A DNA stretch of 8,930 nt. Source: Microcaldota archaeon (GTDB lineage: Archaea; Micrarchaeota; Micrarchaeia; Micrarchaeales; CABMGC01). The stretch spans positions 1-8,930 of the forward strand of contig JASHTL010000082.1 of assembly GCA_030040595.1 (NCBI GenBank). Reading direction: 5' to 3'. The translations under genes and the position numbers were made by a program. This document shows positions 1 through 6,303 of this stretch, piece by piece (positions within the stretch are counted from its first letter, which is position 1; every line of letters begins with the position of its first letter). The notes under the pieces were generated by a model, which was not told where the DNA came from, ran no database searches, and saw nothing but the letters and a program-made list of their open reading frames with translations.

Positions 1-279
1 AAGTGAAGTGCTTCCGCCGCCACCGCCGCCTGCACCACCTTCGCTGCCGCTCGTTATTCCGCCACCGCCGCCACCATAGTATCCTGATCCGCCGCCACCG
101 CCGCCCGAACATCCGCCGCTACAGTCAAGGGCGCCACTGCCGCCACCGCCACCGCCGCCAACGTAAATAGTCAGTTGCTGACCTGAAGTAAGAGCGACGT
201 TTCCTGTAACAATGGCGCCATTGTGTCCAACGTTTCCTGTATAACCAGTCCCTACACCGCCACCACCACCACCACCACC
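1..279 (-). repeat. Glycine-codon-rich tract of the surface protein
   Basis: Clusters of GGN codons (minus strand) at about 11-30, 61-78, 94-111, 139-159 and 256-279 encode poly-glycine runs separated by short ordered-looking segments such as SGQQLTIYV. The pattern of a beta-rich segment, then Gly run, then beta-rich segment resembles glycine-rich domains of secreted proteins. Two Cys flank a SGG in the middle (CSGGC). Confidence 0.8.
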
Positions 280-1689
280 GACCAAGGTATAGCTGAATGT
301 TACAGAGTTGGGTACTGTCGCACTATAGTATGTGTATACAGTGGCCAGGCAGACTGGTGGTATAATAAAGCCTGCGTTCTCTGTTGCCGCGCTCGACGGC
401 ATTGTGAATGACCATGGATCAGCTGTGCTTGATGAAGTACCGGTCCAACTATTGAAGGTATATCCTGAGTTGGCAGTTGCTGTAAGGGTTATTGCAGCGT
501 CGTATATGTAGTTGCCAGAGGTGCATCCAACGGAGTTGGAAGGGGAGGCGGTGGCTGATGCGCCTCCAGTGCCGTATGAAAGGGTAAGATGGTAGCATGC
601 AGAGAAAGTTGCGGTCTCGGATGCGGATGAGGCTGGCATCGTGAATGACAATGGATTTGAGGTGCTGGATGACGTGCCGGTCCAACTATTGAAGGTATAT
701 CCTGAGTTGGCAGTTGCTGTAAGGGTTACTGCAGCGTCGTATATGTAGTTGCCAGATGAGCACCCGACGGAGTTTGCAGGCAGGGCATTCACTGACGCGC
801 CTCCGGTACCGTAAGAAAGGGTAAGCGGATAGCATGCAGAGAAAGTTGCGGTCTCGGATGCGGATGAGGCTGGCATCGTGAATGACCATGGATTTGAGGT
901 GCTGGATGACGTGCCGGTCCAGCTGTTAAATGAGTATCCTGAGTTCGCAGTTGCGGTGAGCGTTATTGCAGCATTGTATATGTAGTTGCCAATGGAGCAC
1001 CCGACGGAGTTTGCAGGCAGGGCATTCACTGACGCGCCTCCGGTACCGTAAGAAAGGGTAAGTTGATAGCATGACGTAATTGCAGTTGTGGTTGAGGTTG
1101 TGGACGTAGAGCTGGTTGTTGAGGAGGTCGTGGATGATGTTGTGGATGACGTTGTTGACGATGTTGTTGAGGATGATGTGGATGAGGTGGTTGTAGATAA
1201 TGTTGTGAGCCCTGGCGCTCCCGGTGAAGTAGATGTCTCCACAATGCCGTAAACAGTGTGTGTGTATCCGGTGTATTGAGCTTCGTACTTAACGTCCACG
1301 CTTCCCTTGAAGACCGTGCCTGTGGTCGAGGAATAGGCGGTGCCAGAGGAAGTATAGCACTGTACCGAATACGTATGGCTGGTGCCTGAATCCTGTATAT
1401 CCTCTACTGGCTGGAATTTCACGCTGCTGTTGCCCTCGGCGCACGCTATTCCTGTAACGTTTATAGGGTTCCCTGTCTCCTGGAGAACTGTCACTGTCAG
1501 TATTCCGTTCGGCGCCAGGTACTCGTCCTGGCAGGAGAGCCCTGATCCAAGTGAGCATTGGTTCATGGTGGTGTTGAAGAATCCGAAGATGTAAAGAGTG
1601 AACACAAGCATGGCTATGACAAGTATGGCCCAGCCGTAATCAGTCAGATATTCGATCGCACTCTGAAGCCTAAAACGCATATCCCGCAT
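1..1689 (-). CDS. Pilin-anchored surface protein with three 79-residue repeats and a glycine-rich tail (C-terminus outside window)
   Basis: At least 563 codons, open to the window edge, so the C-terminus is missing. Residues 1-8 are a short basic leader. Then comes QSAIEYLTDYGWAIL (9-23) and a hydrophobic stretch to about residue 38. This matches archaeal class III (prepilin-type) signals, with Glu13 at +5 if cleavage precedes Gln9. Residues 40-160 form a Cys-containing domain, 161-206 a Thr/Ser-rich linker, and 207-443 three 79-residue units. Each unit carries a GY(T/S)FNSWTG motif and a Cys pair 24 residues apart, resembling divergent InlB B-repeats. From about 471 a glycine-rich domain with VGGGGGG runs begins. 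Several N-x-S/T sequons suggest glycosylation. The chosen ATG has GAGGT ten bases upstream; an ATG three codons later is an alternative. The exact role (adhesin, pilus component or surface layer) is unknown. Confidence 0.85.
   Translation of the reverse strand, partial: MRDMRFRLQSAIEYLTDYGWAILVIAMLVFTLYIFGFFNTTMNQCSLGSGLSCQDEYLAPNGILTVTVLQETGNPINVTGIACAEGNSSVKFQPVEDIQDSGTSHTYSVQCYTSSGTAYSSTTGTVFKGSVDVKYEAQYTGYTHTVYGIVETSTSPGAPGLTTLSTTTSSTSSSTTSSTTSSTTSSTTSSTTSSTSTTSTTTAITSCYQLTLSYGTGGASVNALPANSVGCSIGNYIYNAAITLTATANSGYSFNSWTGTSSSTSNPWSFTMPASSASETATFSACYPLTLSYGTGGASVNALPANSVGCSSGNYIYDAAVTLTATANSGYTFNSWTGTSSSTSNPLSFTMPASSASETATFSACYHLTLSYGTGGASATASPSNSVGCTSGNYIYDAAITLTATANSGYTFNSWTGTSSSTADPWSFTMPSSAATENAGFIIPPVCLATVYTYYSATVPNSVTFSYTLVGGGGGGGGVGTGYTGNVGHNGAIVTGNVALTSGQQLTIYVGGGGGGGSGALDCSGGCSGGGGGGSGYYGGGGGGITSGSEGGAGGGGGGSTSL
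361..1071 (-). repeat. Three in-frame tandem repeats of exactly 237 bp
   Basis: The units occupy 835-1071, 598-834 and 361-597, each 79 codons, starting at Cys207, Cys286 and Cys365 of the surface protein. Bases 598-684 and 835-921 differ at one position of 87. Bases 758-825 and 995-1062 are identical. Bases 440-491 and 677-728 are also identical. The middle unit therefore resembles the first at both ends and the third in its centre. The repeats are coding sequence, not spacers of an array. Confidence 0.93.
1072..1209 (-). repeat. Low-complexity Thr/Ser codon tract
   Basis: Degenerate runs of ACA, ACC, TCA and TCC codons on the minus strand encode residues 161-206 of the surface protein, almost all Thr or Ser. 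Such linkers are commonly extended and O-glycosylated in secreted proteins, and this one separates the anchored N-terminal domain from the repeat domains. The tract is prone to slippage, so its length may vary between strains. Confidence 0.85.
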
Positions 1690-1699
1690 GCTTAAAATT

Positions 1700-1704
1700 A
1701 CCTC
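1700..1704 (-). promoter_or_regulatory. Shine-Dalgarno-like GAGGT of the surface protein gene
   Basis: GAGGT on the minus strand, ten bases before the ATG at 1689, complements the archaeal 16S rRNA 3' end and supports this start. The spacing is slightly long, and the ATG three codons downstream would be farther away still. Confidence 0.5.
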
Positions 1705-1736
1705 AGAAGAGATTAAAAACTGGTATGGCGCTTCAC

Positions 1737-1747
1737 AGATAATATAG
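1737..1747 (-). promoter_or_regulatory. TATA-like box of the surface protein gene
   Basis: CCTATATTATC on the minus strand lies about 50 bases before the ATG. A start site about 26 bases downstream (near 1715) would give a leader of roughly 26 bases holding the GAGGT site. A second AT-rich stretch, GTTTTTAATC (1711-1720), lies at leaderless distance from the ATG and is an alternative. Confidence 0.4.
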
Positions 1748-1760
1748 GTAGGTGGCGCCA

Positions 1761-1790
1761 TCTGAATAAACATTTGTTTCTTCATTCAGA
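1761..1790. promoter_or_regulatory. Inverted repeat upstream of the surface protein promoter
   Basis: Arms TCTGAAT (1761-1767) and ATTCAGA (1784-1790) are perfect reverse complements. Between them AAAC-ATTT-GTTT (1768-1779) can extend the pairing, leaving a four-base bulge CTTC. It lies just beyond the TATA-like box of the minus-strand gene, a position suited to an activator or repressor site. A function is inferred only from position and symmetry. Confidence 0.35.
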
Positions 1791-1890
1791 GTGCGGAGAG
1801 AGCATTATGCACTCGTTTATCAGAATGGTAGTGTTCAAGGCTTTGTACCTGTATTTTGTACACCATTGCAAGTGGTACGTCAGTCGGTAT

Positions 1891-1898
1891 TTTATATG
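1891..1898 (+). promoter_or_regulatory. TATA-like box
   Basis: TTTATATG, a close match to the archaeal TATA consensus, is centred about 24 bases before the ATG at 1918. That places the start site at or very near the ATG of the small ORF, as for a leaderless transcript. It could also be an upstream promoter of the glycosyltransferase or of a non-coding RNA. Confidence 0.45.
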
Positions 1899-1917
1899 AT
1901 TTCTGCCAACTAAACTC

Positions 1918-2040
1918 ATGTTTTCAGGTCTCTGGACGCCCCTGGCTGCAGTAACCACGCAACTGATGCCGCTGAGTGACTCACTAAGGAAGCAGGCTGA
2001 TCATAATATGCAAAGGTTGTGGATTGGCTCAACTGTTTAA
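1918..2040 (+). CDS. Possible small protein of 40 residues, unrecognised
   Basis: An ORF from ATG to TAA encodes 40 residues beginning MFSGLWTPLAAV and ending RLWIGSTV. It has no clear membrane helix, Cys motif or recognisable family. Its main support is a good TATA-like box at leaderless spacing (1891-1898). Its stop codon lies inside the TATA-like box proposed for the next gene. An ORF of this length arises easily by chance, so it may instead mark a short non-coding transcript or an upstream leader ORF of the glycosyltransferase at 2086. Confidence 0.25.
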   Translation: MFSGLWTPLAAVTTQLMPLSDSLRKQADHNMQRLWIGSTV

Positions 2041-2044
2041 AGTA
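2036..2044 (+). promoter_or_regulatory. TATA-like box of the membrane glycosyltransferase
   Basis: TTTAAAGTA lies about 46 bases before the ATG at 2086. A start site near 2065 would leave a leader of about 20 bases containing the purine-rich AGGGGCGAG (2071-2079), a weak ribosome-binding candidate. Confidence 0.4.
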
Positions 2045-2085
2045 TTAACTACCAATCTCTCAATGTCTTTAGGGGCGAGTAGCTG

Positions 2086-3729
2086 ATGAAGAGTTCAATT
2101 GCAAGATATGCTACAATTGCTGCACTTGTGCTCCTAATCCTTGCGGTACGGTTCTATTACTACACAGGCCCCATCTTTTCGAACACGCAGGATGAAGGCA
2201 TCTACCTCTCGACTTTCGCAAGCAGGGTTATCTTCGACAATCCCATAAACTTCTCGGTTTACAGATCCATAAATTACAGCAACGTAACCGATATGTACTT
2301 CAACCCAGCGCAGATCTTCCAGTTCTACGTAGGCCTCGAGTACCCCGAGCTCCTGCTAATGTACGCCTTCGGCTATTCTGCCAATCTGGCGATATATTAT
2401 GTTATCTTGACTTCCGTAATAGAGGGCATCTTCCTCTTCCTGATAATAGAGAAGATAGCAAACAGGCGTGCCGCGATAATAGGAACTGCACTCTTCGCGT
2501 TCATGCCTCTTGACGTGCTCTTCTCGACGCACGTACAACCGTTGGTACCAGCAGCCATGGCGTTGACCATATCGGTTTACTTCTTTATCGTTGCAGAGGA
2601 TGCAGCGCCGAAGTCTCGCAGGCGCATCCTTTTCTATATCCTTTGCGGTTTCTTCATCGGGATCTCATACATAACTAACCCGGTCGGACTTCTGCTCCTT
2701 CCTTTCCTTGTCCTTGCGCTCTTGTGCAGCGCCGTGCTAAAAAGGAAGATTCGCGACAGGGTCGTCGCCATATCACTGCTCTTTCTGGGCTTCGCTGTTG
2801 CATACTCGATAATAGGCGCCTTCTATTTCTACCAGTCAGGGAACTTCTTACTCTATCCGGACGTCAACAGGGCAATCTTCCTTTACGAACACCAGACCCA
2901 GGCACTTAATAGCGTGTGTATTGGCAGTTTCTGCCTCGTTTACACCACCGGAGACCCTTCATTCTACATAAACCTGCTGCTCAACCTTCAGACCAATGAC
3001 AATCTCGTATACTCAGGGGTCATCTTCCCCGTATTTATAGGAATGGCTGTTCTGTGCATTTACTTCAGGAGAGGCAAGAAGAACACATGGCAGCTCTTCT
3101 TCCCCACGATGTTTCTGTTCTACCTGCTTTCGCTTATGTTCTTCCCCAACCAGGTCTCCAGCTCAAGCGGAAAGCTGCTTGTATACCTTATTGACGAGCA
3201 GGCGTATCTTGCAGAGATCCTTGTGCTTCCCATCGTGGTTGTAACAGCCATCGGAATCGAAAGGCTTCTGCGCAATAAAAAGCGCGCCGACAAGCTTGCG
3301 GCTCTTACCCTCTTCTCCATTGTTCTACTGTCCAGCATTCTGGTGCTGAACTGGGACATAGGAATCTACAGGGCTTCCATGTACACGGTGCACGCGTTCC
3401 TGCAGTACGCCGCCGAAAACCCGAATGCCACATTCTTAGGGACCTTCCTCTTCGAGAACAACGCAAACCTGATATCCGGATACAAATACAAAGTTGATCC
3501 ACTGGACAATTGCAATTACGCGTACCTTTCAGGCCTTCCGAGAGGTACGGACCTGATAACCGGAGGAACGATCAGCATGGACATCTCATCCGGGGTGGTG
3601 CAGAGCTACGATTCGTGCGTATATGCAAACCTCACATGGTATAAGCTGGTGTACAACGTGAGCAATCCCTATTCAGCGTATGGGGGCGCGCAGGGAGGCC
3701 CCAATCTCATGATCTATTCCAAGGTATAG
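2086..3729 (+). CDS. GT-C type membrane glycosyltransferase (PMT/ArnT-like)
   Basis: 547 residues with about ten or more hydrophobic helices, the first at roughly 8-26. The first outside loop holds NTQDEGIYLS. The adjacent Asp36-Glu37 matches the acidic catalytic position of GT-C enzymes such as dolichyl-phosphate-mannose:protein mannosyltransferases and ArnT. An aromatic/Pro EYPELLL follows near residue 86, and NRRAAIIGTALFAFMPLD at 127-144 is typical of the family core. The C-terminal 120 residues are mostly hydrophilic, probably extracellular, with sequons such as NAT, NLT and NVS. By family it moves a sugar from a polyprenyl-phosphate donor to an acceptor on the outer face of the membrane. 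The GT2 gene at 5596-6285 could make that donor. Donor and acceptor are not readable from sequence. It converges on the next gene with a 26-base gap. Confidence 0.8.
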   Translation: MKSSIARYATIAALVLLILAVRFYYYTGPIFSNTQDEGIYLSTFASRVIFDNPINFSVYRSINYSNVTDMYFNPAQIFQFYVGLEYPELLLMYAFGYSANLAIYYVILTSVIEGIFLFLIIEKIANRRAAIIGTALFAFMPLDVLFSTHVQPLVPAAMALTISVYFFIVAEDAAPKSRRRILFYILCGFFIGISYITNPVGLLLLPFLVLALLCSAVLKRKIRDRVVAISLLFLGFAVAYSIIGAFYFYQSGNFLLYPDVNRAIFLYEHQTQALNSVCIGSFCLVYTTGDPSFYINLLLNLQTNDNLVYSGVIFPVFIGMAVLCIYFRRGKKNTWQLFFPTMFLFYLLSLMFFPNQVSSSSGKLLVYLIDEQAYLAEILVLPIVVVTAIGIERLLRNKKRADKLAALTLFSIVLLSSILVLNWDIGIYRASMYTVHAFLQYAAENPNATFLGTFLFENNANLISGYKYKVDPLDNCNYAYLSGLPRGTDLITGGTISMDISSGVVQSYDSCVYANLTWYKLVYNVSNPYSAYGGAQGGPNLMIYSKV

Positions 3730-3755
3730 GCACTTATCCGCAGTAATCCTGTGAG

Positions 3756-4304
3756 TCAGACTCCGACCTTCCTTCCGTGTGTGAGCACCGCGAATACCTC
3801 GACAAGCACAATTACTATGATCACTTGCGGTATGACGAGGTTGTTTTCCAAGAAACTTAGCGTCACGCCGCTGCTGGGAAGCACGTATACGAGCACCTCG
3901 TATATGATGACTATCGCTATCACGTACACTATTCCGGCGTACACGCCGTTCAGCAGGCCCGATTTGAGGGCGCTTACTATGGACCTTGCCTTGGTGCCGA
4001 CTTCCGCGCCTATGACAGCGCCGACTATGAGCGGCAGTATCAGCGTGCCGGTGCCGAATAAGAAGAAGTTGGAAGCGCCGTGAAGGAATTCGTACATTGC
4101 AGAGCCGACGGCAAACGCCTTCGTGTCAGCAGTCACGACCATGGAAAATAGAGCCAGTATGAGCACGATAACCCAGAAGAAAAGGGGCTCGGAGAGGTTT
4201 ACCGGGGCAGATGCAGGGCGCTTCTGCTGCTTTTCCTCTTCTTCGTCTTCTTCCTCTTCATCTTCGTCTTCATCTTCGGGGACACTTTTCTTTGATGATG
4301 CCAT
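3756..4304 (-). CDS. Four-helix membrane protein with an Asp/Glu run, unrecognised
   Basis: 182 residues. Residues 10-24 are fifteen consecutive Asp/Glu, followed by a basic KQQKRP. Four hydrophobic helices lie at roughly 41-58, 80-103, 117-141 and 156-175, and the protein ends in a short HGRKVGV. The acidic tail is probably cytoplasmic. The frame stays open to 4562, but I chose the ATG at 4304. The extension would overlap the M20 gene on the opposite strand, its sequence looks non-coding, and a TATA-like box lies 26 bases upstream of 4304, fitting a leaderless message. I recognise no family. The glycine-rich second and third helices (GAVIGAEVG, GLLNGVYAG) could pack closely as in small transporters or channels, but this is a guess. 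It is divergent from the peptidase gene. Confidence 0.75.
   Translation of the reverse strand: MASSKKSVPEDEDEDEEEEDEEEEKQQKRPASAPVNLSEPLFFWVIVLILALFSMVVTADTKAFAVGSAMYEFLHGASNFFLFGTGTLILPLIVGAVIGAEVGTKARSIVSALKSGLLNGVYAGIVYVIAIVIIYEVLVYVLPSSGVTLSFLENNLVIPQVIIVIVLVEVFAVLTHGRKVGV
4233..4277 (-). repeat. Acidic-codon microsatellite (GAN x 15)
   Basis: Fifteen consecutive GAA/GAG/GAT/GAC codons on the minus strand form the acidic run of the membrane protein. On the plus strand this is a TTC/CTC/GTC/ATC tract. Mixed codon use shows selection for charge rather than a fresh trinucleotide expansion. Confidence 0.85.
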
Positions 4305-4325
4305 GAATTTATTACTGTGCTGGGG

Positions 4326-4333
4326 TTTAAATA
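4326..4333. promoter_or_regulatory. Symmetrical TATA element serving divergent genes
   Basis: TTTAAATA, containing the palindrome TTTAAA, sits in the 70-base gap between the acidic membrane protein (ATG at 4304, minus) and the peptidase (ATG at 4375, plus). Its centre is 26 bases from the minus-strand ATG, giving a leaderless message. On the plus strand it would start transcription near 4356, giving a 19-base leader with AGGTG. No other TATA-like sequence is evident in the gap. Confidence 0.5.
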
Positions 4334-4364
4334 GGTTGACGTGTAATTTCGATGCCGTGCGCAA

Positions 4365-4369
4365 AGGTG
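4365..4369 (+). promoter_or_regulatory. Ribosome binding site AGGTG of the M20 peptidase
   Basis: AGGTG, five bases before the ATG at 4375, complements the archaeal anti-Shine-Dalgarno. It fixes this start codon. Confidence 0.6.
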
Positions 4370-4374
4370 CATAG

Positions 4375-5589
4375 ATGAAGGCCGGTTTTGATCGCATTTC
4401 TGATGAGATAGACTCTTCGAAGACAGAGATGGTCAAGACCCTGTCCAAGGTGATATCTATAAAGTCGGTCTCTGCGAAGAGCGGGGGCACTGGGGAAACA
4501 GACAGGGCCAATTTTCTGGAGTCTGTTCTAAAGAACTGGGGCATAAAGACAAAAAGGTACACTTACAAGGACGACACTTCCACAGACAGGCCGAGCATCG
4601 TTGCAAGAATCGGGGAGAGCGAGCGCACAATCTGGATCGTTGCACACATCGACACGGTTTCAGAAGGCGACTTATCCGCATGGAAAACCGATCCTTACAA
4701 GGCGGCAATAGTAGGTGATAAGGTATATGGCCGGGGGACCAACGACGATGGTCAGGCAATCATATCGGGAATGTATGCGCTTAGGGCCCTGAAGGAATCT
4801 AAGGCAATTCTTAGGTACAATTACGGACTTGTGCTGGTTGCCAACGAAGAGGAAGGAAGTACATACGGCATGCAGAAATTGATGAAGGAAGGCATATTCG
4901 CAAAACAGGACATGTTTGTTGTGCCTGACTGGGGCAGGACGGACGGCAGTTATGCAGAAATAGGGGAAAAGGGGGTGCTTTGGGTTAAGATAACCATAGA
5001 GGGAGAGCAGACGCATGCGAGTACCCCGCAAAATGGCAAGAATGCATTCAGGTACATGATACATTTACTTGACCAGGTGGATCGGCTATTGCACAAGAAA
5101 TACGCCAAGAGAAACAAGCTCTTCAATTCGGATCGTTCCACTTTTGAAATGACTAAGCACGAGAAGAATGTTGATAGCGTAAACATACTTCCAGGTAAAG
5201 ATGTTGCTTACATTGATTGCAGAGTTCTCCCCGGATACAGGTTTGATGACGTAGTAAGGGATATTAAGTCTGTGGCATCAAGAAAGGAATTCAGGCCTGT
5301 AAAGATAACCATTGAAACACCGCAGCGACAGGGTCCTGCGCCAATTACCAAAAAGGATTCAGAGATTATAAAACTGCTTGCAAGGTCGCTCAAGGACCTT
5401 CGTGGCATAGACCTTAAGTTCGAGGGCATAGGAGGCAGCACCATTGCGGCATACCCAAGAATGGCAGGCATGCAGGCAATAGTATGGCTTACTGCTGACG
5501 AGGATAAACTTGCACACGTGCCAAACGAGTATGCGAAGATAAGCGACATGGTGAATGATGCCAAGGCGCTTGCCTACCTCTTTGTCTAG
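4375..5589 (+). CDS. M20-family metallohydrolase (ArgE/DapE/CPG2-like)
   Basis: 404 residues, a normal length for the family, with no signal peptide, so cytoplasmic. The di-metal site can be read in order: AHIDT (His91, Asp93), GRGTNDDG (Asp124 as bridging ligand), ANEEEGS (Glu159 as general base, Glu160 as ligand), VPDWG (Asp185) and AHVPNEY (His381). The dimerisation or lid domain lies at about 195-310 with EQTHAS (His214) contributing to the neighbouring active site. Family members hydrolyse amide bonds in dipeptides, N-acyl amino acids or succinyl-diaminopimelate using two zinc ions. The substrate cannot be told from sequence, so I give no gene symbol; a peptidase or amino-acid deacylase role is most likely. 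The next gene is convergent, with only six bases between stop codons. Confidence 0.9.
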   Translation: MKAGFDRISDEIDSSKTEMVKTLSKVISIKSVSAKSGGTGETDRANFLESVLKNWGIKTKRYTYKDDTSTDRPSIVARIGESERTIWIVAHIDTVSEGDLSAWKTDPYKAAIVGDKVYGRGTNDDGQAIISGMYALRALKESKAILRYNYGLVLVANEEEGSTYGMQKLMKEGIFAKQDMFVVPDWGRTDGSYAEIGEKGVLWVKITIEGEQTHASTPQNGKNAFRYMIHLLDQVDRLLHKKYAKRNKLFNSDRSTFEMTKHEKNVDSVNILPGKDVAYIDCRVLPGYRFDDVVRDIKSVASRKEFRPVKITIETPQRQGPAPITKKDSEIIKLLARSLKDLRGIDLKFEGIGGSTIAAYPRMAGMQAIVWLTADEDKLAHVPNEYAKISDMVNDAKALAYLFV

Positions 5590-5595
5590 AACCTG

Positions 5596-6285
5596 TCATG
5601 CGATATTCTTCAGTATCGTCTCGAGTATGGCGTACCCGTCCTTGAACGTCCTGAGTTTTGCCTCCCCAGCTGCCCTCTTCTTCTCGCGGCTCGGCACCTC
5701 CATTACCTTAAGCCCGGACTTTATCGCCTTTATGCTTATCTCTGTCTCAATTCCAAATCCGTGCTCCTCGAGCCGCATCCTGTGCAGCGCCTGCTTCCTG
5801 AAGCTCCTGTATCCGTAGCAGAGGTCGCTGTAGTTTGCGCCGAAGAGCGCATTCACAAGCCAGACAAAGAACTTGTTCCCGATGACACGCGTAAGGGGCA
5901 TGTCGTCAGTGCCTCCTCCTGCTATGAACCTCGATCCCATGCAGAGGTCGTACCCTATCTCTATTCCATCGACAAGAAGCTTCATCTCGTCAGGCCTGTG
6001 CGAAAGGTCCGCATCCATCGAGACAAGGATCTCGCCTCTGGCCGCATGCAGGCCCTTGATAAGGGCTGCGCCCTTGCCGTTGTTGTCATAGAATATCCTT
6101 GCGCCGAATCTCCTGGCGATCTTCACGGTGCCGTCCCTGGAACCGCCATCAACGACTATTATCTCGTGGTTCTGCCCGCCCAGCTGTTTCTTTATTCCCA
6201 GAAGGAGCTCGTTCATGTTCGGCGCCTCGTTGAGAGTTGGTATCACTACAGAGACATGGGGTCTGCCGGTTTGTTTTGTGGCCAT
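5596..6285 (-). CDS. GT2 glycosyltransferase, dolichyl/polyprenyl-phosphate sugar synthase-like
   Basis: 229 residues with a single GT-A domain and no C-terminal membrane helices, like soluble DPM1-type synthases. Visible motifs are VVIPTLNE (13-20), VVDGGSRDGT (44-53), the metal-binding SMDADLSHRPDE (89-100; Asp91 and Asp93), GSRFIAGG (117-124), SDLCYGYRSF (153-162), the acceptor-region GFGIETEI (176-183) and a C-terminal SR-rich segment ending KLRTFKDGYAIL. By family it transfers mannose or glucose from GDP or UDP to dolichyl phosphate on the cytoplasmic face. The product is the donor used by GT-C enzymes such as the one at 2086-3729. It begins 18 bases after the thioredoxin reductase stop, so the two are probably co-transcribed. 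No clear ribosome site precedes it. Sugar specificity is undetermined. Confidence 0.88.
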   Translation of the reverse strand: MATKQTGRPHVSVVIPTLNEAPNMNELLLGIKKQLGGQNHEIIVVDGGSRDGTVKIARRFGARIFYDNNGKGAALIKGLHAARGEILVSMDADLSHRPDEMKLLVDGIEIGYDLCMGSRFIAGGGTDDMPLTRVIGNKFFVWLVNALFGANYSDLCYGYRSFRKQALHRMRLEEHGFGIETEISIKAIKSGLKVMEVPSREKKRAAGEAKLRTFKDGYAILETILKNIA

Positions 6286-6303
6286 GAAAATCAGTTGAGA
6301 GCA

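Larger units (their letters stand above)
1690..2085. other. Intergenic region between the divergent surface protein and glycosyltransferase genes
   Basis: About 400 bases with no long ORF. It holds the promoter side of the minus-strand surface gene (1700-1790), a TATA-like box at 1891-1898 followed by a possible 40-codon ORF (1918-2040), and the promoter-like region of the glycosyltransferase (2036-2080). Between 1800 and 1880 I see only a short direct repeat TTTGTAC (1842-1848 and 1855-1861). I found no tRNA-like cloverleaf and no convincing small RNA boxes. Confidence 0.7.

Noticed and set aside
449..889. Two near-identical minus-strand ORFs (449-685 and 686-889)
   Set aside because: They are the tandem 237-bp repeats read in the wrong frame. 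The correct frame gives one continuous protein across the repeats.
361..1071. CRISPR-like or satellite array
   Set aside because: Units are 237 bp, contiguous, in frame and code for a repeated protein domain; there are no unique spacers.
1918..2090. C/D-box guide RNA, from TGATG and CTGA-like strings
   Set aside because: The strings do not match the C box (RTGATGA) well and the spacing is not that of a C, D', C', D arrangement.
4123..4374. Plus-strand ORF with a poly-serine run
   Set aside because: It is the complement of the Asp/Glu codon tract of the acidic membrane protein; no other support.
4305..4562. 86-residue N-terminal extension of the acidic membrane protein
   Set aside because: It would overlap the M20 peptidase coding region and remove the TATA-like box at leaderless spacing from the ATG at 4304.
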